Positions 36,435 through 44,339 of a stretch of 51,104 nt of DNA are shown here, in pieces; the first letter of the stretch is position 1; each line of letters starts with the position of its first letter. Source of the DNA: Bacillus pumilus (GTDB lineage: Bacteria; Bacillota; Bacilli; Bacillales; Bacillaceae); contig NZ_NKHG01000105.1 of NCBI RefSeq assembly GCF_002744245.1, forward strand, positions 1 through 51,104, read 5' to 3'. The position numbers were made by a program, and so were the translations under genes. The notes beneath the pieces are model-generated. The model saw only the letters and a list, made by a program, of their open reading frames with translations. It ran no database searches and had not been told where the DNA came from.

Positions 36435-37670
36435 TTAATCAGCCTGTTCATAGATAGAAAGAGCCGCCTGTAGTCCTGCTCCACATGTGATGGGTGCACC
36501 GTATTTGATCAGAATCGCCTCAAGCCCTGCTAAAACAAACAGAACGTTTTCCTTTCGGCAGCTATAGCCCATTGTGCCGATTCTCCATATACGTCCCGCA
36601 AGTGGTCCAAATGAACTCGCAATTTCAATTCCAAAATGATGGAGCAGATCGGCACGCACCGCTTCTCCGTCAATACCACGTGGAATCAGAACGCATGTCA
36701 CAACCGGCATTTTACAACCCAGATCGCCAAATAATTCAAGCCCCATCGCTTCAAGACCTTTCATTAAAGCTTTTTCATGAAATGCGTGACGCTGAAAACG
36801 TTCAGACAGCCCTTCCTCCAGCACAAGACGAACCCCTTCTCTGAGTGCATAAAGCATAGTTGTCGCTTCCGTATGATGATTTAATCGCCTTGGACTCCAA
36901 TAATTCTGCAGCTGGCTTAGATCAAAGTAATTGCTTTTGATTGGAGAAATATCCATCTGTTCTTGCAATTCGTCCTGTGTCGCAATCCCTTTTTCCACTT
37001 TCTTTCTCGATTCAATGACAGCTGCCACCCGGTCATTATATGTGATAGGGGACATGCCTGATGGAACAGACAAGCATTTCTGTGTGCCCCCAATCGCCGC
37101 ATCAATCTTCCATTCATCCACCTTTACCTCTACACCGCCAATTGTCGCCACAGCGTCTACTATAAAAAAAGCATCAAGTGCTCGACACGCTTCTCCGATT
37201 TGCTGCAGCGGCTGCAATCTCCCTGTGGATGTTTCACCGTGGACCATCGCGACGATTTTAGGCTTGATCTGATGCATTTCATGCATGATGGTGTCAGGTT
37301 CAAAAACCGTTCCCCATTCGCATTCCATTGTATGTACCTCAGCACCGTAGCGCTGTCCGATTTCGATGAGCAGATGACCAAAGCGGCCAAAGACAGGAAC
37401 AAGCATCAGGTCTCCTGGCTCAATTACACTGGCCAGCACAGCTTCAAGCCCTGAACGGGACGTACCATCAATTGGATAAGCCCACTCGTTTTCTGTTTGA
37501 AAAAGTGACCGCAATAAGGTCATGGTTTCATTCATGATCTGTGTAAATGCAGGATCAAATTGACCCAGAATCGGTGTACTCATCGCGCGCAGCACTCTCG
37601 GATCTACTTCAACCGGTCCTGGTGTCATAATGGTTCTCGAAGGTGTTTGCAGTTCTTTCACGTTATCCAT
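36435..37670 (-). CDS. pucG: (S)-ureidoglycine-glyoxylate aminotransferase PucG
   Basis: PLP-dependent fold-type I aminotransferase, close to B. subtilis PucG, which joins purine ring breakdown to glycine formation; related serine/alanine-glyoxylate transaminases are the alternative. 411 residues. MTPGPVEVDPRVLRAM at the N-terminus binds substrate, and the PLP lysine is in AAIGGTQKCLSVPSGM near residue 200. The rest of the puc pathway is not in this window, so pucG appears orphaned and might work mainly in glyoxylate removal. ATG four bases from AAGGA. Confidence 0.87.
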   Translation of the reverse strand: MDNVKELQTPSRTIMTPGPVEVDPRVLRAMSTPILGQFDPAFTQIMNETMTLLRSLFQTENEWAYPIDGTSRSGLEAVLASVIEPGDLMLVPVFGRFGHLLIEIGQRYGAEVHTMECEWGTVFEPDTIMHEMHQIKPKIVAMVHGETSTGRLQPLQQIGEACRALDAFFIVDAVATIGGVEVKVDEWKIDAAIGGTQKCLSVPSGMSPITYNDRVAAVIESRKKVEKGIATQDELQEQMDISPIKSNYFDLSQLQNYWSPRRLNHHTEATTMLYALREGVRLVLEEGLSERFQRHAFHEKALMKGLEAMGLELFGDLGCKMPVVTCVLIPRGIDGEAVRADLLHHFGIEIASSFGPLAGRIWRIGTMGYSCRKENVLFVLAGLEAILIKYGAPITCGAGLQAALSIYEQAD

Positions 37671-37807
37671 CCTTTCCTTTGCTGCCCATCCTTATATGCC
37701 CACTTATACAGCAATGCTTCTAAAATCGCAATCTCTTTCCTCACGTATTTATTACATAAAATTCCGATAAATCCATTTATTTCTTACTCACGATATGATA
37801 GAAATAA

Positions 37808-37823
37808 AGAGAATACATTCTCT
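37808..37823 (+). promoter_or_regulatory. Palindrome just upstream of bsn
   Basis: AGAGAATACATTCTCT has perfect 7-base arms and sits directly before the AAGGAGG ribosome site. TATGAT at 37794-37799 could be the -10, which would put the palindrome at the start of the transcript. It could be an operator or a 5' mRNA hairpin. No known regulator fits. Confidence 0.45.
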
Positions 37824-37840
37824 ATCAAGGAGGAAATAGA

Positions 37841-38719
37841 ATGAAAAGAAGATTATTTGGAACAGTGGCCGCTAGTCTCATGATTTTCGGCACATTGGCC
37901 TCCCCGCTGCCTCCAGCTGCGAATGCTCAAGGCTTCTCTCTGAATGAACCAAGCCAAATGATTACCTTTTCCCCGTTACAGCTTCAAAACGAAACATCTG
38001 CACACCAAACGCAAACAGCCGCCGCAAGTCAAGTCGATTCCTATTATCAATCTGCTAATGGCAAATCAGGACTCGCTCTAAAGAAAGCTTTACACGATAT
38101 TATTGATGATCACAAGCAGTTATCCTACAGTGAGGTATGGAATGCGTTAAAGAAAACGGACGAAGATCCAAATCATCCAAACAATGTTCTTTTGCTATAT
38201 AGCGGAGTCTCCCGCTCAAAGCAAGACAATGGTGGAAACGTTGGCCAGTGGAATAGAGAGCATGTCTGGGCAAAGTCTCATGGCAATTTTGGGACAAGCC
38301 AAGGCCCTGGGACTGACCTCCATCACCTTCGTGCGACGGATGTTCAAACGAATAGCACACGTGGAAATTTAGATTTCGACATCGGCGGAAATGAATACAA
38401 AGGCGCTCCTGGCAACTTCTACGATAGCGACTCATTCGAACCTCACAACCGGGTCAAAGGGGATGTGGCGAGAATGCTCTTTTATATGGCAGTACGATAC
38501 GCAGGCGATGACCGCTTTCCAGATTTAGAATTGAACAACAAAGTGAATAATGGAAGCGCCCCTTTTCACGGCAAAATGTCCGTGCTTCTGAAATGGCACA
38601 AGCAAGATCCAGTCGATCAAATCGAACGGAATCGCAACGGGATCATTTATCAAACGTATCAGCACAACCGCAATCCTTTCATCGATCACCCTGAATGGGC
38701 AAGCGCGATCTGGGAATAA
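37841..38719 (+). CDS. bsn: Secreted nuclease Bsn (endonuclease I family)
   Basis: Extracellular ribonuclease/DNase of the endonuclease I family, as B. subtilis Bsn (YurI). 292 residues with a signal peptide (KRRLFGTVAASLMIFGTLAS, cleavage likely after ANA near residue 28). Conserved block: VGQWNREHVWAKSHGNFG (about residues 130-147) and GTDLHHLRATD with the catalytic histidine of the beta-beta-alpha-metal fold. ATG follows AAGGAGG. It is divergent from pucG, a B. subtilis-like arrangement. Confidence 0.93.
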   Translation: MKRRLFGTVAASLMIFGTLASPLPPAANAQGFSLNEPSQMITFSPLQLQNETSAHQTQTAAASQVDSYYQSANGKSGLALKKALHDIIDDHKQLSYSEVWNALKKTDEDPNHPNNVLLLYSGVSRSKQDNGGNVGQWNREHVWAKSHGNFGTSQGPGTDLHHLRATDVQTNSTRGNLDFDIGGNEYKGAPGNFYDSDSFEPHNRVKGDVARMLFYMAVRYAGDDRFPDLELNNKVNNGSAPFHGKMSVLLKWHKQDPVDQIERNRNGIIYQTYQHNRNPFIDHPEWASAIWE

Positions 38720-38727
38720 CGCAACAT

Positions 38728-38763
38728 GGCACTGCTACGAACAAGCAGTGCCTTTCTTTTTTT
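38728..38763 (+). terminator. Terminator of bsn
   Basis: GGCACTGCT / AGCAGTGCC arms followed by TTTCTTTTTTT on the plus strand. Confidence 0.9.
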
Positions 38764-39478
38764 CAAGCGGACAGACGAGACAATAATCAAGACTCTCCGA
38801 TTTCTTCTCAAGCTGATAATACATACAGCAAGTCTTCCGGTTAGATGTTTCCAGTAAACTGTCGGCTAAGTTTAAACTGCGGCGAAAAGGATTTTGCTGC
38901 GCTCCAAATACATCACCCGCCGCTTGCTTCAGAAAAAGATAATCCTCCTGCACGCGCTGTTTCACCGCAGGGTCTTCTGCTTCCCGCATCATGCTGCGGT
39001 AAAGAGAGTTGATGCGAACAGCTACATTCTCCCACAAAATAGAATACGGAAGTCTTGATGTGCGGTTCAGCACGTCTAAAAGAGGTGTGACACACTGCGT
39101 AAATAGTGCGTGCACAACCTGCTCTCTCCATTCATGACGCTCTCCTTCTAGCGGAACAAATGAACACCGTGTTGCATCAAGTTCGATTTTCCGATCCTCT
39201 CTAAATGCACATGCCTCCGGTGAAAACTGATAGATGCCATCATACAATGTCATCAAGTACAAAGAGGAACTGACAGCTAAATACGCATAGCGCTTTGAAA
39301 ACATAGAAGCTGCTACTGCCAGATTTGGTGCATGCATGGCTGCCTGTTCAGCTTCCAATAAACGCTTGACGGTTTCTTCTGAAAAAAGCGCAGCAAGTGT
39401 GCGGCCGGACGTGATTGATCCATCTGTGATGTGTATCCCGAAATCAAGTAATTCTCTCTCAACCCATTCTGGCCTCAT
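38735..39478 (-). CDS. FhuF-like siderophore-iron reductase
   Basis: Probable cytoplasmic [2Fe-2S] ferric-siderophore reductase that releases iron after import. 247 residues; the C-terminus carries four cysteines, CC and then CLVCP near the end (pattern CC-X14-CXXC; E. coli FhuF has CC-X10-CXXC), which bind the cluster. It is the last gene of the iron operon, 21 bases behind the second permease gene, with ATG 39478 after GGGGG. Its end overlaps the bsn terminator on the other strand. Confidence 0.82.
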   Translation of the reverse strand: MRPEWVERELLDFGIHITDGSITSGRTLAALFSEETVKRLLEAEQAAMHAPNLAVAASMFSKRYAYLAVSSSLYLMTLYDGIYQFSPEACAFREDRKIELDATRCSFVPLEGERHEWREQVVHALFTQCVTPLLDVLNRTSRLPYSILWENVAVRINSLYRSMMREAEDPAVKQRVQEDYLFLKQAAGDVFGAQQNPFRRSLNLADSLLETSNRKTCCMYYQLEKKSESLDYCLVCPLEKKKGTACS

Positions 39479-39499
39479 ATCAAAACCCCCATCTTTCGT

Positions 39500-40537
39500 T
39501 TATCGATTTCGCTGTTGATATAACAAATAAATAAAGAATGGTGCACCAATTGCCGCCGTGAATACACCTGCTGGTACATCTAACGGTAGAAAAGCGGTTC
39601 TAACAACAAGATCTGCCAGCATGACAAGAATACTTCCGACTAGCGCAGATGCGGGGACAAGCGCAATGAAGGAACGGCCAATGATCATTCTAGCCATATG
39701 CGGCGCCATGAGTCCGACAAATTCAATACCGCCTGCAAATGCAACGGCAATACCAGCTAATGTCATACTCATCAGCAAAAAGAATAAACGTTTTGCCTGT
39801 ACCTTTACCCCAAGACCTGTTGCAAGATCATCTCCAAGCTCTTTCACATTCATTGTTCTTGCTAACACCATGACGATCGGTAAAATGAGCATCACCCAAG
39901 GAAGCATGGCAGTCACATCTTTCATTGTCGAACCATATAGACTACCCGTCAGCCATATGTATGACTTTGTCGTGGTCATCGTATCACTGAGAACAAGAAT
40001 AAATGTCACACACGCCTTCATGATGGCTGAAATACCAATTCCCATCAGGACAAGTGTGATGGGCTTGACCCCTTTTTTCCATGAAAGCAAATAGATCAGG
40101 CACGACACCGCAAAAGCACCTGCAATCGCCCATAATGACTGATAGACAATTGGCACAGTGCCCATCCAAAAGACGATGAACATAATCGCACCAAACGAAG
40201 CACCACTTGTAATTCCAATAATATCAGGCGATGCAAGCGGATTTCGAATTAATCCTTGTAAAATGAGTCCTGATACCGCTAGTGCCGCTCCTACTAAGAC
40301 AGCAAGCAAGGTTCTTGGAATCCTCAGCGTATTTAACACAAAGGTATTTCCCTCACCTTGACCGATTAAGTGAAGCAGCACATCCACCGGCTGAATAAAC
40401 CGGCTGCCCATACAGAGACTAAGAATAAATAAGCCAAAGGCAATGGCCGTCAATAAAAGTAAAATCAAAAACGTCCGCTTTGAAAATTGAAATGAAATGC
40501 GCCCACCCTTTGAACGAACTGTATATGTTTTAGCCAC
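39500..40537 (-). CDS. Iron-siderophore ABC permease, FecCD family (YfhA-like)
   Basis: Membrane subunit of an iron-siderophore importer, 345 residues, about nine or ten membrane segments. FecCD hallmarks: RIPRTLLAVLVGAALAVSGL and LQGLIRNPLASPDIIGITSG, then the cytoplasmic coupling loop LGDDLATGLGV, and GGIEFVGLMAPHMARMIIG. GTG start overlaps the upstream permease gene by eight bases. It forms a heterodimer with that partner. Best resemblance from memory is B. subtilis YfhA of the YfiYZ-YfhA hydroxamate system, though the position differs. Confidence 0.88.
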   Translation of the reverse strand: MAKTYTVRSKGGRISFQFSKRTFLILLLLTAIAFGLFILSLCMGSRFIQPVDVLLHLIGQGEGNTFVLNTLRIPRTLLAVLVGAALAVSGLILQGLIRNPLASPDIIGITSGASFGAIMFIVFWMGTVPIVYQSLWAIAGAFAVSCLIYLLSWKKGVKPITLVLMGIGISAIMKACVTFILVLSDTMTTTKSYIWLTGSLYGSTMKDVTAMLPWVMLILPIVMVLARTMNVKELGDDLATGLGVKVQAKRLFFLLMSMTLAGIAVAFAGGIEFVGLMAPHMARMIIGRSFIALVPASALVGSILVMLADLVVRTAFLPLDVPAGVFTAAIGAPFFIYLLYQQRNR

Positions 40538-41546
40538 CTGTCTTCAACCCCTTGCGCACGAGATAAACAAATAGAGGCGCTCCTGCTACTGCCGTCATGA
40601 CGCCAATCGGCACTTCCTGCGGCATGATCAGAAAACGAGCCGCAAGATCTGCGACAAGTAAAAGCGACGCCCCCACAACAGCACAATATGGCAGTACCCA
40701 GCGGTGGTCAGGTCCGACAAGCTTTTTCACAATATGCGGCACAAGAAAACCAACAAAGCCAATCGAGCCTGCAACAGCGACAGAACCTCCTGCTAAAAAG
40801 ACAACCAGTACCCCCATCGTGATTTTCAGCAGCAGCGTACGCTGACCGAGCCCCTTGGCAATATCATCTCCCGACAAAAGAACATTGATCGAGCGGCCAA
40901 GAAGCAGCGCCACAACAGTAGCACCTAGAATATAAGGCAAAACAGGGATTAACATATCAATACTTCTTCCTGACACAGAACCAGCCATCCAGAACAGGAT
41001 ACTTTGAATCGACTGTTCATTCACGATTAACAGTCCTTGAGTAAAGGATGCAAACAGTGCGGATATCGCAGCACCTGCGAGCACAATTTTAACCGGCGTT
41101 AGTCCATCTCTCCCAATGGAGCCCAATAGAAACACGAGCATCCCTGCAATCGCAGCACCTAAAAAGGCAGTCCACATATAGCCTGTTAACGACTCTGTAG
41201 AAAAAAAGACAATGGAGATGACAATAAAAAAGAGTCCACCTGCATTAATCCCTAATAAATCAGGCGCAGCAAGCGGATTTCTCGTCAATGCCTGCATGAG
41301 TGCACCTGAAATCGCTAGACTTGATCCAACGACCGTTGCAATTAAAGCTCTTGATAATCTGGATGTCATGACAATGACACTGTTTGGATCCGATTCATCA
41401 AAATGAAGAAAAGCATGGATGGTGGCTTTGAGGGGAATGGAGGTTTGCCCAAGGGAAATACTGAGCATAAAAAAGACCAACATCAACACGATAAATCCAG
41501 CAAAAAGCAGTGCCTTGCTCGAATCCTTTTTTAATAAACTTCTCAT
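40530..41546 (-). CDS. Iron-siderophore ABC permease, FecCD family (YfiZ-like)
   Basis: First permease subunit, 338 residues, with the FecCD blocks RLSRALIATVVGSSLAISGA, LMQALTRNPLAAPDLLGINA and SGDDIAKGLGQ, and GSIGFVGFLVPHIVKKLVG. Overlaps the next permease by eight bases. A minus-strand hairpin between it and the binding-protein gene may lower its expression relative to that gene. No ATPase gene is in the operon, so a shared ATPase (in B. subtilis YusV serves several such systems) is presumably used. Confidence 0.88.
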   Translation of the reverse strand: MRSLLKKDSSKALLFAGFIVLMLVFFMLSISLGQTSIPLKATIHAFLHFDESDPNSVIVMTSRLSRALIATVVGSSLAISGALMQALTRNPLAAPDLLGINAGGLFFIVISIVFFSTESLTGYMWTAFLGAAIAGMLVFLLGSIGRDGLTPVKIVLAGAAISALFASFTQGLLIVNEQSIQSILFWMAGSVSGRSIDMLIPVLPYILGATVVALLLGRSINVLLSGDDIAKGLGQRTLLLKITMGVLVVFLAGGSVAVAGSIGFVGFLVPHIVKKLVGPDHRWVLPYCAVVGASLLLVADLAARFLIMPQEVPIGVMTAVAGAPLFVYLVRKGLKTGG

Positions 41547-41572
41547 CTGATTCCCGCTTTCAATCTGTTATG

Positions 41573-41607
41573 GAAAAAGGAGAAAATGGTATTTTCACAT
41601 TTTCTCC
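41573..41607 (-). terminator. Intra-operon attenuating terminator
   Basis: On the minus strand GGAGAAAATG and CATTTTCTCC pair perfectly and are followed by TTTTTCC, between the binding-protein and permease genes. Partial termination here would make more binding protein than permease, a common arrangement. Confidence 0.8.
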
Positions 41608-41617
41608 TCTGTCATAC

Positions 41618-42571
41618 TTATTTATCAATTCCTAGACGATCGTAAATATCATCAAGCATCATGTTTGCAGCAATGATACCGCCTGCCATGTTCCAAGTGA
41701 TTTCATCGACTTTATGCACTTGTTTCGCTTTCACTGCATCAAGCTGCTTCCATAAAGGATGACTTGTCCACTCTTTATACGCTTTTTCAACCGCCTTATC
41801 TTGATCATCCATAAAGTAATAGATCACATCTGCATTCATTTGCGGGATGCTCTCTTTGTCTGTGAGTGTAATGATATCTTGCTTTTTATCTTTGACATTC
41901 TTTGGACCATTAAAGCCTAGCTCTGTTAAAATCGACCCTGCGAATCCAGTTTGATAGATTCTTGCATGATCTGCACGGAAGTTGACAACTGCCACATTCA
42001 TTGGCCAGTTTTTGATGTCCTTTTTCGCCTTTTCTTTGAAGTCAGCGACACGATCATCCCACTTCGTCAGCAATTCTTTTGATTTGTCTTGTTGATCTAG
42101 CGCTTCACCCATCAATTTCACTGTATCTTTGAAGGTGAACACGGTTTCTGTTGCAACGGTTGGAGCAATTTCCTTCAACTGATCAAAAATTTGCTCGTGA
42201 CGAACTTTTGATGCAATAATCAAATCTGGCTTTAGTTTTTCAATTTCCTCTAAGTTAGGCTGTGTTTCCTGTCCAACAATATTAACATCCTTTAAATCAT
42301 CTCTTAAATATTTATATGTAGGTGTTTCAAGCCATGATTCTACCACACCAACTGGTTTAATGCCCATAGCAACTGCTGCATCTGTCGCCCCTTGGTACAG
42401 CGTCACAACACGTTTAGGTGACCCTTTTATTTCAGTTGAACCGATAGCGCTTTCAACGGTTCTTGTTTTCTCTTTACTATCTGACTTGCCTTCACTGCTA
42501 TTATTCCCACAAGCCGCAAGTAAAACGATGGAGAGCACAACTAACAACGACCAAAAAGATTTTCTGAACAT
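41618..42571 (-). CDS. Iron-siderophore-binding lipoprotein (YfiY-like)
   Basis: Extracellular substrate-binding lipoprotein of an ABC iron importer, 317 residues. Signal peptide with lipobox SIVLLAACGN (cysteine near residue 21). The mature part is the PeriBP/FepB type: RVVTLYQGATDAAVAMGIKP and KLKPDLIIASKV, then a C-terminal TWNMAGGIIAANMML. ATG 42571 lies behind AGGTGAGG. A strong Fur box precedes the gene. The ligand is likely a hydroxamate or related siderophore; this is inference from family. Confidence 0.88.
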   Translation of the reverse strand: MFRKSFWSLLVVLSIVLLAACGNNSSEGKSDSKEKTRTVESAIGSTEIKGSPKRVVTLYQGATDAAVAMGIKPVGVVESWLETPTYKYLRDDLKDVNIVGQETQPNLEEIEKLKPDLIIASKVRHEQIFDQLKEIAPTVATETVFTFKDTVKLMGEALDQQDKSKELLTKWDDRVADFKEKAKKDIKNWPMNVAVVNFRADHARIYQTGFAGSILTELGFNGPKNVKDKKQDIITLTDKESIPQMNADVIYYFMDDQDKAVEKAYKEWTSHPLWKQLDAVKAKQVHKVDEITWNMAGGIIAANMMLDDIYDRLGIDK

Positions 42572-42610
42572 GTACCTCACCTATCCATTCTATATGTAGT
42601 CATATCGTTT

Positions 42611-42665
42611 GATAACGATTCTCATTATCACAATTTGATTTTATCATAGAAAAAGCTGGTGTCAA
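42611..42665 (-). promoter_or_regulatory. Fur-controlled promoter of the siderophore operon
   Basis: GATAACGATTCTCATTATC (42611-42629) matches the 19-base Fur box GATAATGATTATCATTATC at 16 positions when read on the minus strand. Upstream on that strand, TTGACA (42665-42660) and TAAAAT (42643-42638) are 16 bases apart. The Fur box follows the -10 directly, so iron-loaded Fur would repress. Confidence 0.9.
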
Positions 42666-42807
42666 TGTAAAATGTAAAAATAACAGACGATCATCTCCTA
42701 ATAATTAGATTACATATTATGAGAAAATACAATTCTTTTGTCTCTTTTTTACTACCTTCTATTTTCCTATAACAAAGTTGTAAGTAAATACATATTTTAG
42801 AAATCGA

Positions 42808-43128
42808 ATGATCGTAATGAAATGGAAAAAAACTATGACGGATGTCGCTCTTTCTTTTGGATTACTTCTTTCTTCGTATGTTCCAGCAGCAAATGCTACT
42901 TCATCTTTACAAGCAGAAAGTTCAGATGGCGTTGCTCGTACAAGCGCTTACTTCACATCCTACCCTAGTGAAATCTTAAGAAAATTTCAAGGAAATTCAA
43001 ACAAGCCTTTCTTTTGTATGTACTCAGACACAGCTATTTTTGCAAACTCTTTCACAGATGCAAGCGGAGTGAAATGGTATTTTAAAGGAAGCTCTGGACT
43101 CTGCTTATTACGAGGGATAAGGTATTAG
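42808..43128 (+). CDS. Small putative secreted protein
   Basis: Not recognised. A frame of 106 residues, or 103 from the next ATG, begins with a convincing signal peptide (ALSFGLLLSSYVPAANA, cleavage after ANA). The short mature part is rich in aromatic and small residues (SDTAIFANSFTDASGVKWYF). No ribosome site precedes either ATG, and the frame ends abruptly, so it could be a truncated or decayed gene of the accessory region. Confidence 0.4.
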   Translation: MIVMKWKKTMTDVALSFGLLLSSYVPAANATSSLQAESSDGVARTSAYFTSYPSEILRKFQGNSNKPFFCMYSDTAIFANSFTDASGVKWYFKGSSGLCLLRGIRY

Positions 43129-43391
43129 CCATAAAGTAAAAAACACCGATAAGGGAGTGTTGTGATCTTTAGCAGCGTTTCTTTTATCGATGTTTCTTTA
43201 ATGAGTGATACTAAAAGCTTCGATTCTTCTGTACGTTTCCATTCTTCAATTGTTTCATATCCTTTTTCAGGAGTATAACTTTTTCCTACAAGAACTTCCA
43301 TTAGAATAAATTCTTGAAGAATGTGTGTAGAGTGGTATTCCCCTTTTAACATCCTCCAATCCTTCAAATTCTGTGTACTACATTCACTCAT
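43125..43391 (-). CDS. Hypothetical protein, possibly a gene remnant
   Basis: An 88-residue frame of no recognised family, partly helical and charged in the middle (PEKGYETIEEWKRTEESKLL). There is no ribosome site before the ATG and its end touches the preceding convergent frame. May be a remnant of a larger gene. Confidence 0.3.
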   Translation of the reverse strand: MSECSTQNLKDWRMLKGEYHSTHILQEFILMEVLVGKSYTPEKGYETIEEWKRTEESKLLVSLIKETSIKETLLKITTLPYRCFLLYG

Positions 43392-43429
43392 TTTATCTAG
43401 AGTCTTGTCAAAAATAACTAAATTCTATT

Positions 43430-43987
43430 TCAATGACTATGCCCTTCTTCCGAAGCTATGGCGTCTTCTTTGGTTACATGGACAGTCCCAAATGGATGAT
43501 TAGGAGGTGCATATATTGAGTAAAGTTTTAACGGAAAGTTCCCTGTATTAGTTAAGTTATGCCATGTTCCAGCTGGTATAAATATGGCAGAATCATCATA
43601 CACATTTCTTTTAAAATTTAAATTATTTTTACTTTTTCCCATTTGAACAAATCCTTGTCCTTGTTCAATTCTTAAGAATTGATCAACGTCAGGATGCATT
43701 TCCAACCCTATATCTTCGCCAACGTCAATACTCATTAAAGTCGTTTGCAAATGGGTTCCTGTCCATACGGCAGTACGATAAGTATTGTTTTGCTTTGTTG
43801 CTTCATTGATATTGATGACATATGGTTGTGTTCCATAATCTTTTAACAAGCCATTTCCATCAGCGTTAAAATATCTGCTTTCATTAGGGAGATTCCAATA
43901 CCTAGGAGGCTGCACACTATAATTATACCTTGGCGCACTTACATAATAAGGATATTGATATGGATAGAAATAAGGATTATTGTACAT
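43430..43987 (-). CDS. Cupin-domain protein, possible spore coat component
   Basis: 185 residues: a tyrosine- and proline-rich N-terminus (NNPYFYPYQYPYYV, residues 3-16) followed by a single cupin barrel (about 55-170) with the metal-ligand pattern GLEMHPDVDQFLRIEQG and IPAGTWHNLTNTG. Cupins of this kind are related to mannose-6-phosphate isomerase-type barrels. The Tyr/Pro-rich start resembles spore-coat proteins, which is suggestive only. AAGGG lies 11 bases before ATG. Monocistronic in a poor neighbourhood; function unknown. Confidence 0.75.
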   Translation of the reverse strand: MYNNPYFYPYQYPYYVSAPRYNYSVQPPRYWNLPNESRYFNADGNGLLKDYGTQPYVININEATKQNNTYRTAVWTGTHLQTTLMSIDVGEDIGLEMHPDVDQFLRIEQGQGFVQMGKSKNNLNFKRNVYDDSAIFIPAGTWHNLTNTGNFPLKLYSIYAPPNHPFGTVHVTKEDAIASEEGHSH

Positions 43988-44136
43988 TTTAAATCAATCC
44001 CTTCACCTTTATATAAAATCATCCTATGCAATGGTTAAGGAATTGTACTTCGATACCATTAAATTCACAACGATAAAAAGAGTTAAAGTCCCTCCTCTTA
44101 TACCTAATACATGCAACAAGATCAACATTACAAGAA

Positions 44137-44331
44137 ATGAACTTGCACAGCTACATAAACAAAATGAGTAAGACATTTGCACAAAAAAAAGAAGGTGAAA
44201 TGAGGCATATAAATGTTTTATTGCCACTTCTTGAACGTTATCAGGTACCGTTAAAATATGTTTCAAATTTTCTTGGACATAAGAGTATTAAAACAACAGC
44301 CGATCCTTATCTTAATGTCACCAAAAAATAG
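44137..44331 (+). pseudogene. Tyrosine recombinase C-terminal relic
   Basis: The last 35 or so residues of this frame, VPLKYVSNFLGHKSIKTTAD then PYLNV, are the C-terminal end of a phage/ICE-type tyrosine integrase: the LGHKSIKTT block and the nucleophile tyrosine are present. The upstream catalytic part is missing, and the HxxR box is degenerate (RHIN). The TAG stop is immediately followed by the left end of the IS element. It marks an old integrated element. Confidence 0.75.
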
Positions 44332-44339
44332 AAAAAAAC

